A DNA stretch of 64,000 nt from Pseudoxanthomonas koreensis_A (GTDB lineage Bacteria; Pseudomonadota; Gammaproteobacteria; Xanthomonadales; Xanthomonadaceae), in contig NZ_CP169056.1 in the NCBI RefSeq assembly GCF_041890415.1, positions 744,001 to 808,000 on the forward strand, given 5' to 3'. Positions 1 through 11,025 of this stretch are shown here, in pieces (position 1 is the stretch's first letter; each line of letters starts with the position of its first letter). The translations under genes were made by a program, and so were the position numbers. The notes beneath the pieces are model-generated. The model worked only from the letters and a program-made list of their open reading frames with translations. It was not told the DNA's origin and did not search any database.

Positions 1-502
1 GATCGACCCCGGAGTGCTGCTGGAGTTGCCGGTGGTCGGGCAGGTGCACCTGCAGTTGCCGCGCATCGTGTTTGCGCTGCCGGGCATCGTGCTGGCCACG
101 GTGTTCGTCACCTTCCCGTTCATCGCCCGCGAGCTGATGCCGCTGATGGAACAGCAGGGCAGCGACGAGGAGCTGGCCGCGCTGAGCCTGGGCGCCAGCG
201 GATGGCAGACCTTCTGGCGGGTGACCCTGCCCAACATCCGCTGGGGCCTGCTGTACGGCGTGCTGTTGTGCGGTGCCCGCGCGATGGGCGAGTTCGGCGC
301 GGTGTCGGTGGTGTCCGGCCACATCCGCGGGCGCACCAACACGCTGCCGCTGCACGTGGAGATCCTCTACAACGAATACGCCTACCGCGCCGCGTTTGCC
401 GCGGCCACGCTGCTGGCGCTGAGCGCACTGGTCACCCTGGTGCTGAAGACCTACCTGGAATGGCGGCATGGCGAGTCGCTCGCCGCCAACCGCCACCGCT
501 GA
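1..502 (+). CDS. cysW: Sulfate/thiosulfate ABC transporter permease CysW, 3' part
   Basis: The window opens inside this gene; the reading frame is open from base 2, so only the C-terminal ~166 residues are visible. CysW is one of the two inner-membrane permease subunits of the CysPTWA/Sbp sulfate importer. Visible are the EAA-loop region (EELAALSLGASGWQTFWRV followed by LPNIRWGL), which contacts the ATPase, the segment GARAMGEFGAVSVVSGH that is typical of CysT/CysW, and a last hydrophobic helix (LLALSALVTLVLKTYLE). cysA follows 13 bases after the stop, as in cysTWA operons. CysW rather than CysT is chosen because it directly precedes cysA; the N-terminus is not seen. Confidence 0.9.
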   Translation, partial: IDPGVLLELPVVGQVHLQLPRIVFALPGIVLATVFVTFPFIARELMPLMEQQGSDEELAALSLGASGWQTFWRVTLPNIRWGLLYGVLLCGARAMGEFGAVSVVSGHIRGRTNTLPLHVEILYNEYAYRAAFAAATLLALSALVTLVLKTYLEWRHGESLAANRHR

Positions 503-515
503 AGGACATCCAACC

Positions 516-1559
<1,044 letters not shown>

Positions 1560-1662
1560 AAAATTGTTGCACTGCAGCGGTCGGTCGGGTTACACCGTCG
1601 ATGGGGCCGCAGGCGGGGAACACCTGGGGCCCCACCCCCACAACCCCCACTGGAGACTCCGG

Positions 1663-2361
1663 ATGAAGCTGTCCAAGCTCGCTTCGCTCGCTGTTGTGCT
1701 GTCCACCGTTATTCCTTTCGCCGCGTCCGCCCAGGACGAAGGCGAAGATTCCCCGTTGACCTGGTCGGTCGCGGCCGTGTCCGACTACGTCTGGCGTGGC
1801 GTGTCGCAGTCTGATGAGGAGCCGACCGTGCAGGCTGGCCTGACCTGGACCGCGCCGGTCGGCGTCTACGTCGGCGTATGGGGCTCGGGCGTCGATTTCG
1901 GCCCCGGCGACCCGGACATGGAGGTCGATTACTTCGTCGGCTACAACACCGACCTGGGCGAGTCGGTCAACTTCGACATCATGCTCAACCGCTACACCTA
2001 TCCCGGAGCGGCGAGCCTGAACTTCAACGAGTTGATCGCCACCGCCACCTTTGTCGAGACCTACAGCCTGACCGCCGCCTACAGCGATGACTTCGGTGGT
2101 TCGGATACCGATTCGCTGTACGTCGCCGGCGGCGCCAGCTGGGGCCTGCCGAACGATTTCAGCCTGGATGCCAGTGTCGGCCGCAGCATGTTCGACAATG
2201 CCTATTCCGACGATTACACCGACTGGAGCCTGGGCGTGAGCCGCAGCTGGGGCCTGTTCAGCGCGGCGCTGTCCTACCACGGCGTGGACGGCACCGGCCG
2301 CGACGTGTTTGGTGACCTGGCCGACGATCGGGTTGTGCTGACCCTTTCGCTGGGCAACTGA
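1663..2361 (+). CDS. TorF-family putative outer-membrane porin
   Basis: A 232-residue exported protein. Residues 1-23 form a signal peptide (KLASLAVVLSTVIPFAASA, cleaved before QDEGED). The mature part has alternating amphipathic strands rich in aromatic girdle residues and ends in LSLGN after VVLTL, as a small beta-barrel does. The opening segment SDYVWRGVSQSDEEPTVQAG matches the conserved start of the TorF/TIGR02001 family of putative porins found in Xanthomonadaceae and other proteobacteria; the substrate is unknown. GGAG lies eight bases before the ATG. The gene stands alone and is followed by a strong terminator. Confidence 0.85.
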   Translation: MKLSKLASLAVVLSTVIPFAASAQDEGEDSPLTWSVAAVSDYVWRGVSQSDEEPTVQAGLTWTAPVGVYVGVWGSGVDFGPGDPDMEVDYFVGYNTDLGESVNFDIMLNRYTYPGAASLNFNELIATATFVETYSLTAAYSDDFGGSDTDSLYVAGGASWGLPNDFSLDASVGRSMFDNAYSDDYTDWSLGVSRSWGLFSAALSYHGVDGTGRDVFGDLADDRVVLTLSLGN

Positions 2362-2382
2362 GCGGGGCCTCCGGGCCGCGGG

Positions 2383-2411
2383 AAAAGGCGCCTTCGGGCG
2401 CCTTTTTCTTT
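2383..2411 (+). terminator. Rho-independent terminator of the TorF-like gene
   Basis: A short perfect stem AAAAGGCGCC / GGCGCCTTTTT with a TTCG tetraloop, running into a T-rich tract, 21 bases after the stop codon. It closes the monocistronic TorF-like unit. Confidence 0.9.
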
Positions 2412-2439
2412 TGCTGCGCGGCGAGCACGGGCACCTGTG

Positions 2440-2660
2440 ATGCCTGGCTCCGGATGGGGCCGCCGCCCGACCGGGGATGGTGCACCCCTCGGGCGCATGA
2501 GCAAGTGCGCCTGATGTGTGAGGCCCCGGACGGGGCCGTCGCCCGACCGGGGATGGTGCACCCGTCGGGCGCATGAGCAAGTGCGCCTGATGTGTGAGGC
2601 TCCGGACGGGGCCGCCGCCCGGCCGTGGGGATGGTGCACCCCTCGGGCGCACATCCATGT
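2440..2660. repeat. Three tandem copies of a ~76-bp unit
   Basis: Three head-to-tail copies of a GC-rich unit (CCGGACGGGGCCG..., GGGATGGTGCACCC, TCGGGCGCATGAGCAAG, ending GTGCGCCTGATG). The shared core GGATGGTGCACC starts at 2475, 2551 and 2629, so the period is 76-78 bp. Copy 3 changes after GGGCGCA into the arm of a larger inverted repeat. This is the left half of the ~1-kb stretch (2362-3387) between the TorF-like gene and the S46 peptidase, in which I find no credible gene. Confidence 0.85.
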
Positions 2661-3015
2661 GCGCACTCGGGGCCGTGACACATCCCTGTGCCACTTGCCC
2701 CATCCCCCCGGCCGGGCGACGTCCATCGGTATGTCGATGGCACGACCTTCGTTTGTGACGGCAACGGCTTCCGCAAACCGCGCATCCCATCACCGACGTG
2801 TGCGCTGCACTCGTTCGTGTAGGAGCCGGCCTTGCCGGCGACCGCGATGCAGGCTGCGGCATCGCGATACACCACACCACGCCGCGGTCGCCGGCAAGGC
2901 CGGCTCCTACAAGTGGGGAGGCACAGGCACGCCGAAGACGTGGACGTGCGGGTGTGTCGTGGCAGCGGCCATGGATGGCCGCGGTAGCGAGTGCGCACAT
3001 GGATGTGCGCCCGAG
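2642..3015. repeat. Long-range inverted repeat with 28-bp perfect arms
   Basis: The 28 bases at 2642-2669 are the exact reverse complement of 2988-3015 (core GCGCACATCCATGTGCGC). Each arm is itself nearly palindromic. The arms enclose ~320 bp that include the REP-like palindrome at 2819-2910. This may mark the ends of an inserted non-coding element, or be two copies of a dispersed palindromic repeat. Confidence 0.8.
2819..2910. repeat. REP doublet (REPIN-like) with 28-bp perfect inverted arms
   Basis: 2819-2846 (starting GTAGGAGCCGGCCTTGCCGG) is the perfect reverse complement of 2883-2910 (ending GGCCGGCTCCTAC), with a 36-base spacer that itself contains ATGCAGGCTGCGGCAT. GTAGGAGC-(GC-rich palindrome)-GCGACC repeats are common extragenic palindromes in Xanthomonas, Stenotrophomonas and Pseudomonas, usually as inverted pairs mobilised by RAYT transposases. 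No RAYT gene is present in this window. Confidence 0.88.
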
Positions 3016-3037
3016 CGGTCACGCCACACCCGCACGT

Positions 3038-3230
3038 TTGCGGCTCCCCTCCGAAGCCGACCATCCCACCGATCTCGGCCGTCCACGGCTCCCTCCGAAG
3101 CCGATCACTGCGTGGCTTCAGCTTCCTGGTCCCCGCCGCTGCGCACGGCTCCCTCCGAAGCCGACCACTGCCCGGCTTCGGCTTCCTGGTTCCCGCCGTG
3201 CACGGCTGCCCTCCAGAGCCGACGCCCGCT
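3038..3230. repeat. ~60-bp direct repeats with internal hairpins
   Basis: The unit CACGGCTCCCTCCGAAGCCGA...TCACTGC...GGCTTC-GCTTCCTGGT...CCCGCCG starts at 3084, 3144 and (degenerate) 3201, with a partial copy near 3041. The period is 57-60 bp. Each copy contains a CGGCT/AGCCG dyad that can fold into a hairpin. It fills the right half of the gene-free stretch; the S46 peptidase promoter region (TAGAAT at 3353-3358) follows. Confidence 0.78.
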
Positions 3231-3387
3231 GTCGCACCTCAGGTCGTGATCGCGACAGGGCCGGTCAGAGGCCGGGCAATTCCCCTTCCCGGTCCGCTCC
3301 CCGAGCGTGCCGTATAGGCCATCCGTCACGGGGCGGCGGACTGGCAGCGGGCTAGAATGGGGAAATCCTTTCACATGGAACTTTCCC

Positions 3388-5553
3388 ATGCGCATGCGCC
3401 TGCTCTCCGTTTCCGTCCTGGCCGTGCTGGCCGCCGCCCCCGCCGTCCACGCGGGCGAGGGCATGTGGGTGCCGCAGCAACTGCCGGAGATCGCTGGCCC
3501 GCTGGAAGCAGCCGGCCTGAAGCTGTCGCCGCAGCAACTGGCCGACCTGACCGGCGACCCGATGGGCGCGGTGGTCGCGCTGGGCGGCTGTACCGCCAGC
3601 TTCGTCTCCCCGCAGGGCCTGGTGGTGACCAACCACCACTGTGCCTACGGCGCCATCCAGCTCAATTCCACCGCGCAGAAGAACCTGATCCAGGACGGCT
3701 TCAATGCACCGACCCGTGCCGCCGAGGTCAGCGCCGGCCCGAATGCGCGCGTGTTCGTGCTCGACCAGATCACTGACGTCACCGACCAGGCGCGTGCGGC
3801 CATTGCCGCGGCCGGCGACGATGCACTGGCCCGCACCCGCGCCCTGGAGGATTTCGAGAAGGCGCTGGTCGCGGACTGCGAGGCCGAGGCCGGCTTCCGC
3901 TGCCGGCTGTACAGCTTCGCCGGCGGCAACACCTATCGCCTGTTCAAGAACCTGGAAATCCGCGACGTGCGCCTGGCGTACGCGCCGCCGGGCAGCGTCG
4001 GCAAGTATGGCGGCGACATCGACAACTGGATGTGGCCGCGGCATACCGGTGACTTCGCGTTCTATCGCGCCTACGTCGGCAAGGATGGCAAGCCTGCCGC
4101 GTATGCAGCCGACAACGTGCCGTATGCGCCGAAGCGCTGGCTGAAACTGGCCGACCAGCCGCTGGGCGAGGGCGATTTCGTGATGGTGGCCGGCTACCCG
4201 GGCTCGACCAACCGCTATGCGCTGGCGGCCGAGTTCGACCACACCGCCCAGGTGGTGTACCCGTCCATCGCCTCCCACTACCGCAACCTCATCGCGCTGG
4301 TCGAAACGGCGGGCGAGGCCGACCCCGACATCGCGGTGAAGTACGCCAGCAACATGGCCGGCTGGAACAACACCAGCAAGAATTACACCGGCCAGCTGGA
4401 AGGCTTCAAGCGCATCGATGCGGCCGGGCAGAAGCATGCCGAAGAAGCGGCGGTGCTGGCCTGGCTGAAGGGCCAGGGCAAGCACGGCGCCGACGCGATC
4501 GCCGCGCACGCGCGCCTGCTTGAACTGCTGGAGCAGAACAAGGCCACGCGCGAGCGTGACCTGGCCCTGGCGATGTTCAACAACACCGCCATGCTCAATG
4601 CGGCCACGCGCCTGTACCGGCTGTCGATCGAGCGGGAGCGGCCGGATGCCGAACGCGAGTCCGGCTACCAGGAGCGCGACCTGCCGGCGCTGGAAGGCGC
4701 GATGAAGCAGCTGGAGCGACGCTACGTGCCGGCGATGGACCGACAGCTGCAGGCGTATTGGCTCAATGCCTACCTGGAGCTGCCCGCAGGCCAGCGCGTG
4801 CCCGCCGTGGATGCGTGGCTGGGCGGCAATGATGCGGCCGCCGTGCAGCGCGCGCTGGATCGCCTGGCCGATACCGGCCTGGGCGACACCGCCGCGCGCC
4901 TGAAGTGGATGCAGGCCGACCGCGCCGCGTTCGAGGCCAGCGACGATCCCGCCATCCAGTACGCGGTGGCGGTGATGCCCACGCTGCTGGAGCTGGAGCG
5001 CGAGCGCAAGACCCGCGCCGGGCACAACCTTGCCGCGCGTCCTGTCTACCTGCAGGCGCTGGCCGACTACAAGAAGAGCCACGGGCGCTTCGTCTATCCG
5101 GATGCCAACCTCTCGCTGCGGATCACCTTCGGCAACGTCACCGGCTACGTGCCCCGTGACGGGGTGGCCTACACCCCCTTCACCACCCTGGAGGGCGTGG
5201 TGGCCAAGGACACCGGCGAGGATCCGTTCGATTCGCCCAAGGCGCTGCTGCAGGCCGTGGCGGCCAAGCGCCATGGTGGCCTTGAGGATCCGCGCCTGGG
5301 CTCGGTGCCGGTGAACTTCCTGGCGGACCTGGACATCACCGGCGGCAATTCCGGTTCGCCGGTGCTGGATGCGCATGGCCGGCTGGTGGGATTGGCGTTC
5401 GACGGCAACTGGGAATCGGTGAGTTCCAACTGGGTGTTCGATCCGGCGATGACCCGCATGATCTCGGTGGACCAGCGCTACATGCGCTGGATCATGCAGG
5501 AGGTGTATCCGGCGCCGCAGTTGCTGCGCGAGATGGGCGTGGGTGCCCCTTGA
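3388..5553 (+). CDS. S46-family dipeptidyl-peptidase (DPP7/DAP BII type)
   Basis: Secreted or periplasmic chymotrypsin-fold exopeptidase that releases dipeptides from oligopeptides. The 721-residue precursor starts with a signal peptide (RLLSVSVLAVLAAAPAVHA, cleaved near residue 22). The catalytic His is H84 in TNHHCAYGAIQ and the catalytic Ser is S655 in GGNSGSPVLD; the Asp lies between them. Known family rule: the residue 18 positions after the Ser sets P1 preference, Gly in DPP7/DAP BII (hydrophobic P1) and Arg in DPP11 (Asp/Glu P1). Here it is G673 in AFDGNWE, so I infer the DPP7-like specificity. The length is almost that of DAP BII from Pseudoxanthomonas. ATG 3388 is chosen because it starts the signal peptide. 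Confidence 0.93.
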   Translation: MRMRLLSVSVLAVLAAAPAVHAGEGMWVPQQLPEIAGPLEAAGLKLSPQQLADLTGDPMGAVVALGGCTASFVSPQGLVVTNHHCAYGAIQLNSTAQKNLIQDGFNAPTRAAEVSAGPNARVFVLDQITDVTDQARAAIAAAGDDALARTRALEDFEKALVADCEAEAGFRCRLYSFAGGNTYRLFKNLEIRDVRLAYAPPGSVGKYGGDIDNWMWPRHTGDFAFYRAYVGKDGKPAAYAADNVPYAPKRWLKLADQPLGEGDFVMVAGYPGSTNRYALAAEFDHTAQVVYPSIASHYRNLIALVETAGEADPDIAVKYASNMAGWNNTSKNYTGQLEGFKRIDAAGQKHAEEAAVLAWLKGQGKHGADAIAAHARLLELLEQNKATRERDLALAMFNNTAMLNAATRLYRLSIERERPDAERESGYQERDLPALEGAMKQLERRYVPAMDRQLQAYWLNAYLELPAGQRVPAVDAWLGGNDAAAVQRALDRLADTGLGDTAARLKWMQADRAAFEASDDPAIQYAVAVMPTLLELERERKTRAGHNLAARPVYLQALADYKKSHGRFVYPDANLSLRITFGNVTGYVPRDGVAYTPFTTLEGVVAKDTGEDPFDSPKALLQAVAAKRHGGLEDPRLGSVPVNFLADLDITGGNSGSPVLDAHGRLVGLAFDGNWESVSSNWVFDPAMTRMISVDQRYMRWIMQEVYPAPQLLREMGVGAP

Positions 5554-5610
5554 GGCGTTGCCGCGCGCGTCCGGTCCACTGACCGGTCGCGAGCGGGTAT
5601 GATGCGCACC

Positions 5611-5636
5611 CCGCCGCGCCCCTTCCGGCGCGGCGG
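5611..5636 (+). other. GC-rich hairpin ahead of the histidine phosphatase gene
   Basis: Perfect 10-bp arms CCGCCGCGCC (5611-5620) and GGCGCGGCGG (5627-5636) with a CCTTCC loop, followed by only three Ts. It could be a weak terminator for the S46 peptidase or a structured leader of the next gene; a TATGAT hexamer sits just upstream (5598-5603). Confidence 0.45.
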
Positions 5637-5657
5637 TTTGCCGATACAGGGGTTTCC

Positions 5658-6302
5658 ATGCGTATCCTGCTTGCACGCCACGGCGAGACGCCGTGGAACG
5701 CCGAAGGCCGTTACCAGGGCCAGATCGACATTCCGCTCTCGCCGGTGGGCGAGGCGCAGGCCAAGGCGCTGGGCGAGCGCCTGCGCGACGTGGCGGTGAC
5801 CCGCGCGGTTGCCTCGCCGCTGTCGCGCGCACGCCGCACCGCCGAACTCGCGCTGGGCGAGGAGCGCGCCGGCATCCTGCAGATCGATCCGGACGTGCAG
5901 GAAATCGCCCACGGCGAGTGGGAAGGGCTGCTTGCCAGCGAGATCCACGAGAAGGACCCGGCCCGCCTGCGCGCATGGCGCGAGGAGCCGGACACGGTGC
6001 TGATGCCGGGCGGCGAATCGTTGCGCCAGGTGCTGGACCGCTCCTGGCGTGGCCTGGCCCGCGCCACCGAGGAGCTGGGTGCGGACGACACCTTGCTGCT
6101 GGTCGCCCACGATGCGGTCAACCGCGTCATCCTGTGCCGGATCCTGGGCCTGCCGATCAGCAAGCTGTGGACCTTCCGCCAGGCCCCGACCACGCTCAAC
6201 CTGCTCGAAGGCCCGGACCTGGACAGCCTGGAAGTGGTGCGCCTGAACGACTGCGCCCACCACACCCCGTTCTTTGGCGAGGCCAAGCACCGCGCGCTGT
6301 AA
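5658..6302 (+). CDS. Histidine phosphatase family protein
   Basis: A 214-residue cytoplasmic member of the histidine (phosphoglycerate-mutase-like) phosphatase superfamily. The phosphorylated His lies in the N-terminal LLARHGETPWN (RHG motif, residues 7-9). The second conserved His is in LLLVAHDAVNR (about residue 153), and PGGESLRQVLDR is the segment usual in GpmB/CobC/PhoE-type enzymes. There is no signal peptide. The substrate cannot be assigned: alpha-ribazole phosphatase, phosphoglycerate mutase-like and broad-specificity phosphatases look alike. folC follows 34 bases downstream and may be co-transcribed. Confidence 0.88.
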   Translation: MRILLARHGETPWNAEGRYQGQIDIPLSPVGEAQAKALGERLRDVAVTRAVASPLSRARRTAELALGEERAGILQIDPDVQEIAHGEWEGLLASEIHEKDPARLRAWREEPDTVLMPGGESLRQVLDRSWRGLARATEELGADDTLLLVAHDAVNRVILCRILGLPISKLWTFRQAPTTLNLLEGPDLDSLEVVRLNDCAHHTPFFGEAKHRAL

Positions 6303-6336
6303 CCGCACCCGGCCGCATGCCGGGTGGTGGCCGGCC

Positions 6337-7653
6337 ATGCTCCAGGTGCCTGCCCATGGAGTGACCGTGCCGCATCCCCAGCGCACCCTGGCCGACTGGC
6401 TGGCGCATATCGAGCGCCAGCACCCGCACGCCATCCAGATGGGCCTGGAGCGGGTGCACGAAGTTGCCGGGCGGATGGCACTGGGGCGCCCTGCGGCGCG
6501 AGTGATCACCGTGGCGGGCACCAACGGCAAGGGTTCCACCGTGGCCTTCATCGAGGCCATCGCCCGCGCCGCCGGCTGGACGGTGGGTGCCTACACCTCG
6601 CCGCACCTGCTGCGTTACAACGAACGCGTGCGCATCGACGGGCGCGAGGCGACCGACCAGGCCCTGGCCGATGCCTTCGCGCTGGTGGAGCGTGCGCGCG
6701 GCGACACCCCGCTGACCTACTTCGAGTACGGCACCCTGGCCGCGCTGTGGCTGTTCCAGAACGCGCAACTGGACCTGGCGGTGCTGGAGGTCGGGCTGGG
6801 CGGCCGCCTGGATGCCGTCAACCTGGTCGATGCGGACGTGGCGGTGATCACCACCGTGGACATCGACCACACCGATTGGCTGGGCGCCGACCGCGAGGCG
6901 ATCGGGCGGGAGAAGGCCGGTATCGCCCGTGCCTGGAAGCCACTGGTGCTGGGTGAACCGGATCCGCCCTCCAGTGTGCTGGGCCACGCCTATCGCATCG
7001 GCGCCAGCGCGATCCGCCTGGGCAGCGATTTCTTCCACGAGCCGGTGGATGCGGCGCACTGGCGCTGGCGCGAGCCGGGTGCCGAGCTGCTGCTGCCGTC
7101 GCCGCGGTTGGCGGCACCGGTCCAGTACGCCAATGCCGCCACCGCCATTGCTGCGCTGCGCGGATTGGCGCCGGTCACCGGGCGCGCACTCACCGCGCAG
7201 GCCTGTGCCGACGGCGTGGCCGCTGCTGCGCTGCCCGGGCGGCTGCAGCGCCTGCACCGTGATGGCGTGGAGATCGTGGTCGACGTGGCCCACAACCCGC
7301 AGGCCGCGCGCGAGCTGGTTGCCTGGCTGCGTGCCCACCCCGCGGCCGGGACCACTGCCGCGGTGCTGGCGATGCTGGGCGACAAGGATGCGGCCGCGGT
7401 GGTCCGGACCCTGGCACCGCATGTGTCGCGCTGGCACCTGGCGGGCCTGGAGGACATCGCGCGTGGCCAGGACGTGACCGCGTTTGCCGCGCGCCTGAGC
7501 GGTACCGCCGCGGAAAGCGGCAGCCGTGACGCGCACGTTGCCGGCGCCCTGCAACGCGCCGTGGGCACGGCGGTGGCGGGCGACCGGGTGCTGGTGTGCG
7601 GCTCGTTCCACACCGCGGCGGCGGCGCTGGTGGCATTGCATTCAGGCCGCTGA
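6337..7653 (+). CDS. folC: Dihydrofolate synthase / folylpolyglutamate synthase
   Basis: Mur-ligase-type enzyme that adds Glu to dihydropteroate and then extends folates with gamma-Glu. Visible are the P-loop VAGTNGKGSTVAFIE, the TSPHLLRYNERVRI block, the EVGLGGRLDAVN and DIDHTDWLG motifs, and the C-terminal domain with VDVAHNPQAARELV. It sits in the usual gammaproteobacterial order folC-dedD-cvpA-purF. The start is uncertain: ATG 6337 gives 438 residues, but GTG 6361 or GTG 6367 (GGAG five bases upstream) would place the start closer to the conserved RTLADWLAHIERQHP. Confidence 0.94.
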   Translation: MLQVPAHGVTVPHPQRTLADWLAHIERQHPHAIQMGLERVHEVAGRMALGRPAARVITVAGTNGKGSTVAFIEAIARAAGWTVGAYTSPHLLRYNERVRIDGREATDQALADAFALVERARGDTPLTYFEYGTLAALWLFQNAQLDLAVLEVGLGGRLDAVNLVDADVAVITTVDIDHTDWLGADREAIGREKAGIARAWKPLVLGEPDPPSSVLGHAYRIGASAIRLGSDFFHEPVDAAHWRWREPGAELLLPSPRLAAPVQYANAATAIAALRGLAPVTGRALTAQACADGVAAAALPGRLQRLHRDGVEIVVDVAHNPQAARELVAWLRAHPAAGTTAAVLAMLGDKDAAAVVRTLAPHVSRWHLAGLEDIARGQDVTAFAARLSGTAAESGSRDAHVAGALQRAVGTAVAGDRVLVCGSFHTAAAALVALHSGR

Positions 7654-7677
7654 CGGGCTGGCAACCGGACCCGGGCC

Positions 7678-7683
7678 TATAAT
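7678..7683 (+). promoter_or_regulatory. Candidate -10 element (TATAAT) before dedD
   Basis: A perfect TATAAT 28 bases ahead of the dedD start, in the short folC-dedD gap. There is no convincing -35 hexamer, so dedD-cvpA-purF may have its own promoter in addition to read-through from folC. Confidence 0.5.
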
Positions 7684-7711
7684 CGCCGCGGCTTTCCCAA
7701 AGCGCGAACGC

Positions 7712-8731
7712 ATGGACACCACGCTCAAACAACGCCTGATCGGTGCCGTCGTGCTGGTTGCGCTGGCGGTGATCTTCCTGCCCATGCTGGTCCAGGGGCC
7801 GGCACCGGACAGCGGCGTGGCCGACGTGTCCATGCGCGTGCCCGATGCGCCTTCTGGCGAGTACCAGACCCGGGAGCTGCCGCTGCTGGCACCACCATCG
7901 GACGCGTCCCGGGGCCCCTTGCCGTCGCCGGCGCAGGAACCGGCCGCAGCCGCGGCTGCCGACGATGCACCCGCTGCGCGGCCCGATCCGGCCAGCGCGG
8001 CCGGGCAATGGGCGGTCAGCTTTGGTGCCTACGCCAGCGCGGCCGATGCCGACGCGGTCCTGGCGCGCCTGCGCCAGGCCGGCCTGGCCGGTTTCAGCCA
8101 GACGGCCACGCTCAATGGCAGCAAGGCCTGGCGGGTGCGGGTCGGGCCGTATCCGGACCGTGCGCTGGCCGAGGCCGGCAGGCTGCAGGCCATCCGCATC
8201 CGCAACGATGTCAATGCACAGGTGATCGCCCTGGATGCCGGTGAAGGCGAGGGCCAAACCGCAGCGGCGCCGGCCACACCTGCGACGACACCCGCGGCTG
8301 CAACCACGGCCGCGGCCGCGCCTGCGCCTGCGCCGACTGTTGCTGCGGCGGCGGTCCCCGAGCGGACTGTGACCCGCGCCAGCAGCGATCCGGCGCCGGC
8401 CCGGTCGCAGCCGCCCGTTGCCACCTCGCCCGCGCCCAAGCCGGCAACCGCGCCCACGCCGGCACCCGCGCCGCCCGCTGCTCCGGCTGCCAGTGGCGTG
8501 GGCTTCGCCGTGCAGATGGGTGCGTTCGCCAGTACCGCCGATGCCAATGCCCTGCGTGATCGCCTGCGCGCGGCCGGTTACAGCGCCATCGTGCAGCCGG
8601 TGCGCACCGACAAGGGCCTGCTCAACCGGGTCAGGGTCGGGCCGATGAACGGCCGCGCCGAGGCGGAGCAGGCCAAGGCGCGCCTGGCCGCCGGCGGCTT
8701 CGGTGCCGGCATGGTGGTCCCGCACCCGTGA
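7712..8731 (+). CDS. dedD: SPOR-domain cell-division protein DedD-like, two SPOR domains
   Basis: Inner-membrane, periplasm-facing protein of 339 residues. A single membrane anchor lies at about residues 10-28 (IGAVVLVALAVIFLPMLVQG). SPOR domains bind denuded peptidoglycan glycans at the division septum. Here there are two: WAVSFGAYASAADAD from about residue 100 and GFAVQMGAFASTADAN from about residue 264, each ending in RVRVGP. A ~95-residue Ala/Pro/Thr-rich linker joins them. Known DedD proteins usually carry one SPOR domain, so the duplicated domain is noteworthy. The folC-cvpA-purF neighbourhood supports the DedD name. Confidence 0.9.
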   Translation: MDTTLKQRLIGAVVLVALAVIFLPMLVQGPAPDSGVADVSMRVPDAPSGEYQTRELPLLAPPSDASRGPLPSPAQEPAAAAAADDAPAARPDPASAAGQWAVSFGAYASAADADAVLARLRQAGLAGFSQTATLNGSKAWRVRVGPYPDRALAEAGRLQAIRIRNDVNAQVIALDAGEGEGQTAAAPATPATTPAAATTAAAAPAPAPTVAAAAVPERTVTRASSDPAPARSQPPVATSPAPKPATAPTPAPAPPAAPAASGVGFAVQMGAFASTADANALRDRLRAAGYSAIVQPVRTDKGLLNRVRVGPMNGRAEAEQAKARLAAGGFGAGMVVPHP

Positions 8732-8756
8732 CCGATCGCCTGGGCGTGGCTGCGGC

Positions 8757-9407
8757 ATGAATTCCATCGACCTGGTGCTGCTGGCGGTCGTGGCCATCTC
8801 GGCGCTGTTCGGGGTGATGCGGGGATTCGTCGGCGCCGTGGCCTCGATCGTGGCCTGGCTGGGTGCCGGGTGGTTCGCGTTCCGCTATGGCGCCGAGCTG
8901 GCGTTCTGGCTCAGCGGCGATGGCCAGCCGGGGGCGACCGAGCTGTTGGGCGGCTACGTGGTGGCGTTCGTGGCGGTGATGCTGCTGGTGAGCCTGGTCG
9001 GCTGGATCGTGCGCAGGCTGCTGGCGTCGGTGGGGCTGTCGGGCGTGGATCGTGCGCTGGGCCTGGCGCTGGGCCTGGCACGCGGCGGCCTGGTGGGGTG
9101 CATGCTGGTGCTGCTGATGGCCTTCAGCCGGCTGCCGCAGGAGCCGGCCTGGACCCAGTCGCGGGCGGTGCCGGTCCTGGTGCCTGGCGCGCAATGGCTG
9201 TCGCGCTGGCTGCCGGCATGGGCGGCGGATGAACTGGACTTTGGCAACGGCAGGCCGAGCGGCGATAATTCGCTCCTGGAACGGGACGCCATCGGACGTG
9301 CCGCCGCGGCGGCCATGATGGTCACCGGGGCGCTGCCCGCTCCGGCGCCCGGGGACGATGCCCCGGCACACGCGGCACCGCCGCCTTCGTCCAATCCCGG
9401 TCAGTGA
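8757..9407 (+). CDS. cvpA: CvpA family inner-membrane protein
   Basis: A 216-residue protein with four predicted membrane helices (start MNSIDLVLLAVVAISALFG, then GFVGAVASIVAWLGAGW, GYVVAFVAVMLLVSLVGWIV, ALGLARGGLVGCMLVLLMA) and a charged, Pro-rich cytoplasmic tail. CvpA is needed for colicin V production in E. coli and for envelope stress tolerance in several bacteria; its biochemical role is unknown. It lies between dedD and purF as in E. coli and is probably co-transcribed with both. ATG 8757 gives the conserved family N-terminus. Confidence 0.93.
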   Translation: MNSIDLVLLAVVAISALFGVMRGFVGAVASIVAWLGAGWFAFRYGAELAFWLSGDGQPGATELLGGYVVAFVAVMLLVSLVGWIVRRLLASVGLSGVDRALGLALGLARGGLVGCMLVLLMAFSRLPQEPAWTQSRAVPVLVPGAQWLSRWLPAWAADELDFGNGRPSGDNSLLERDAIGRAAAAAMMVTGALPAPAPGDDAPAHAAPPPSSNPGQ

Positions 9408-9428
9408 CCGTCGCGGAGACTACGCATC

Positions 9429-10901
<1,473 letters not shown>

Positions 10902-11025
10902 TGGCCGGTAACGGCCGTGGCGGCCGGCGTGCTGGCCGCCCCGCATCGCCGGCGCACGGCGGTGGCGCAACGGCACGATGCCGGCAGCCGTCCATGGTCC
11001 GCTCCTTCGGCCCGCGGGCACGCCG

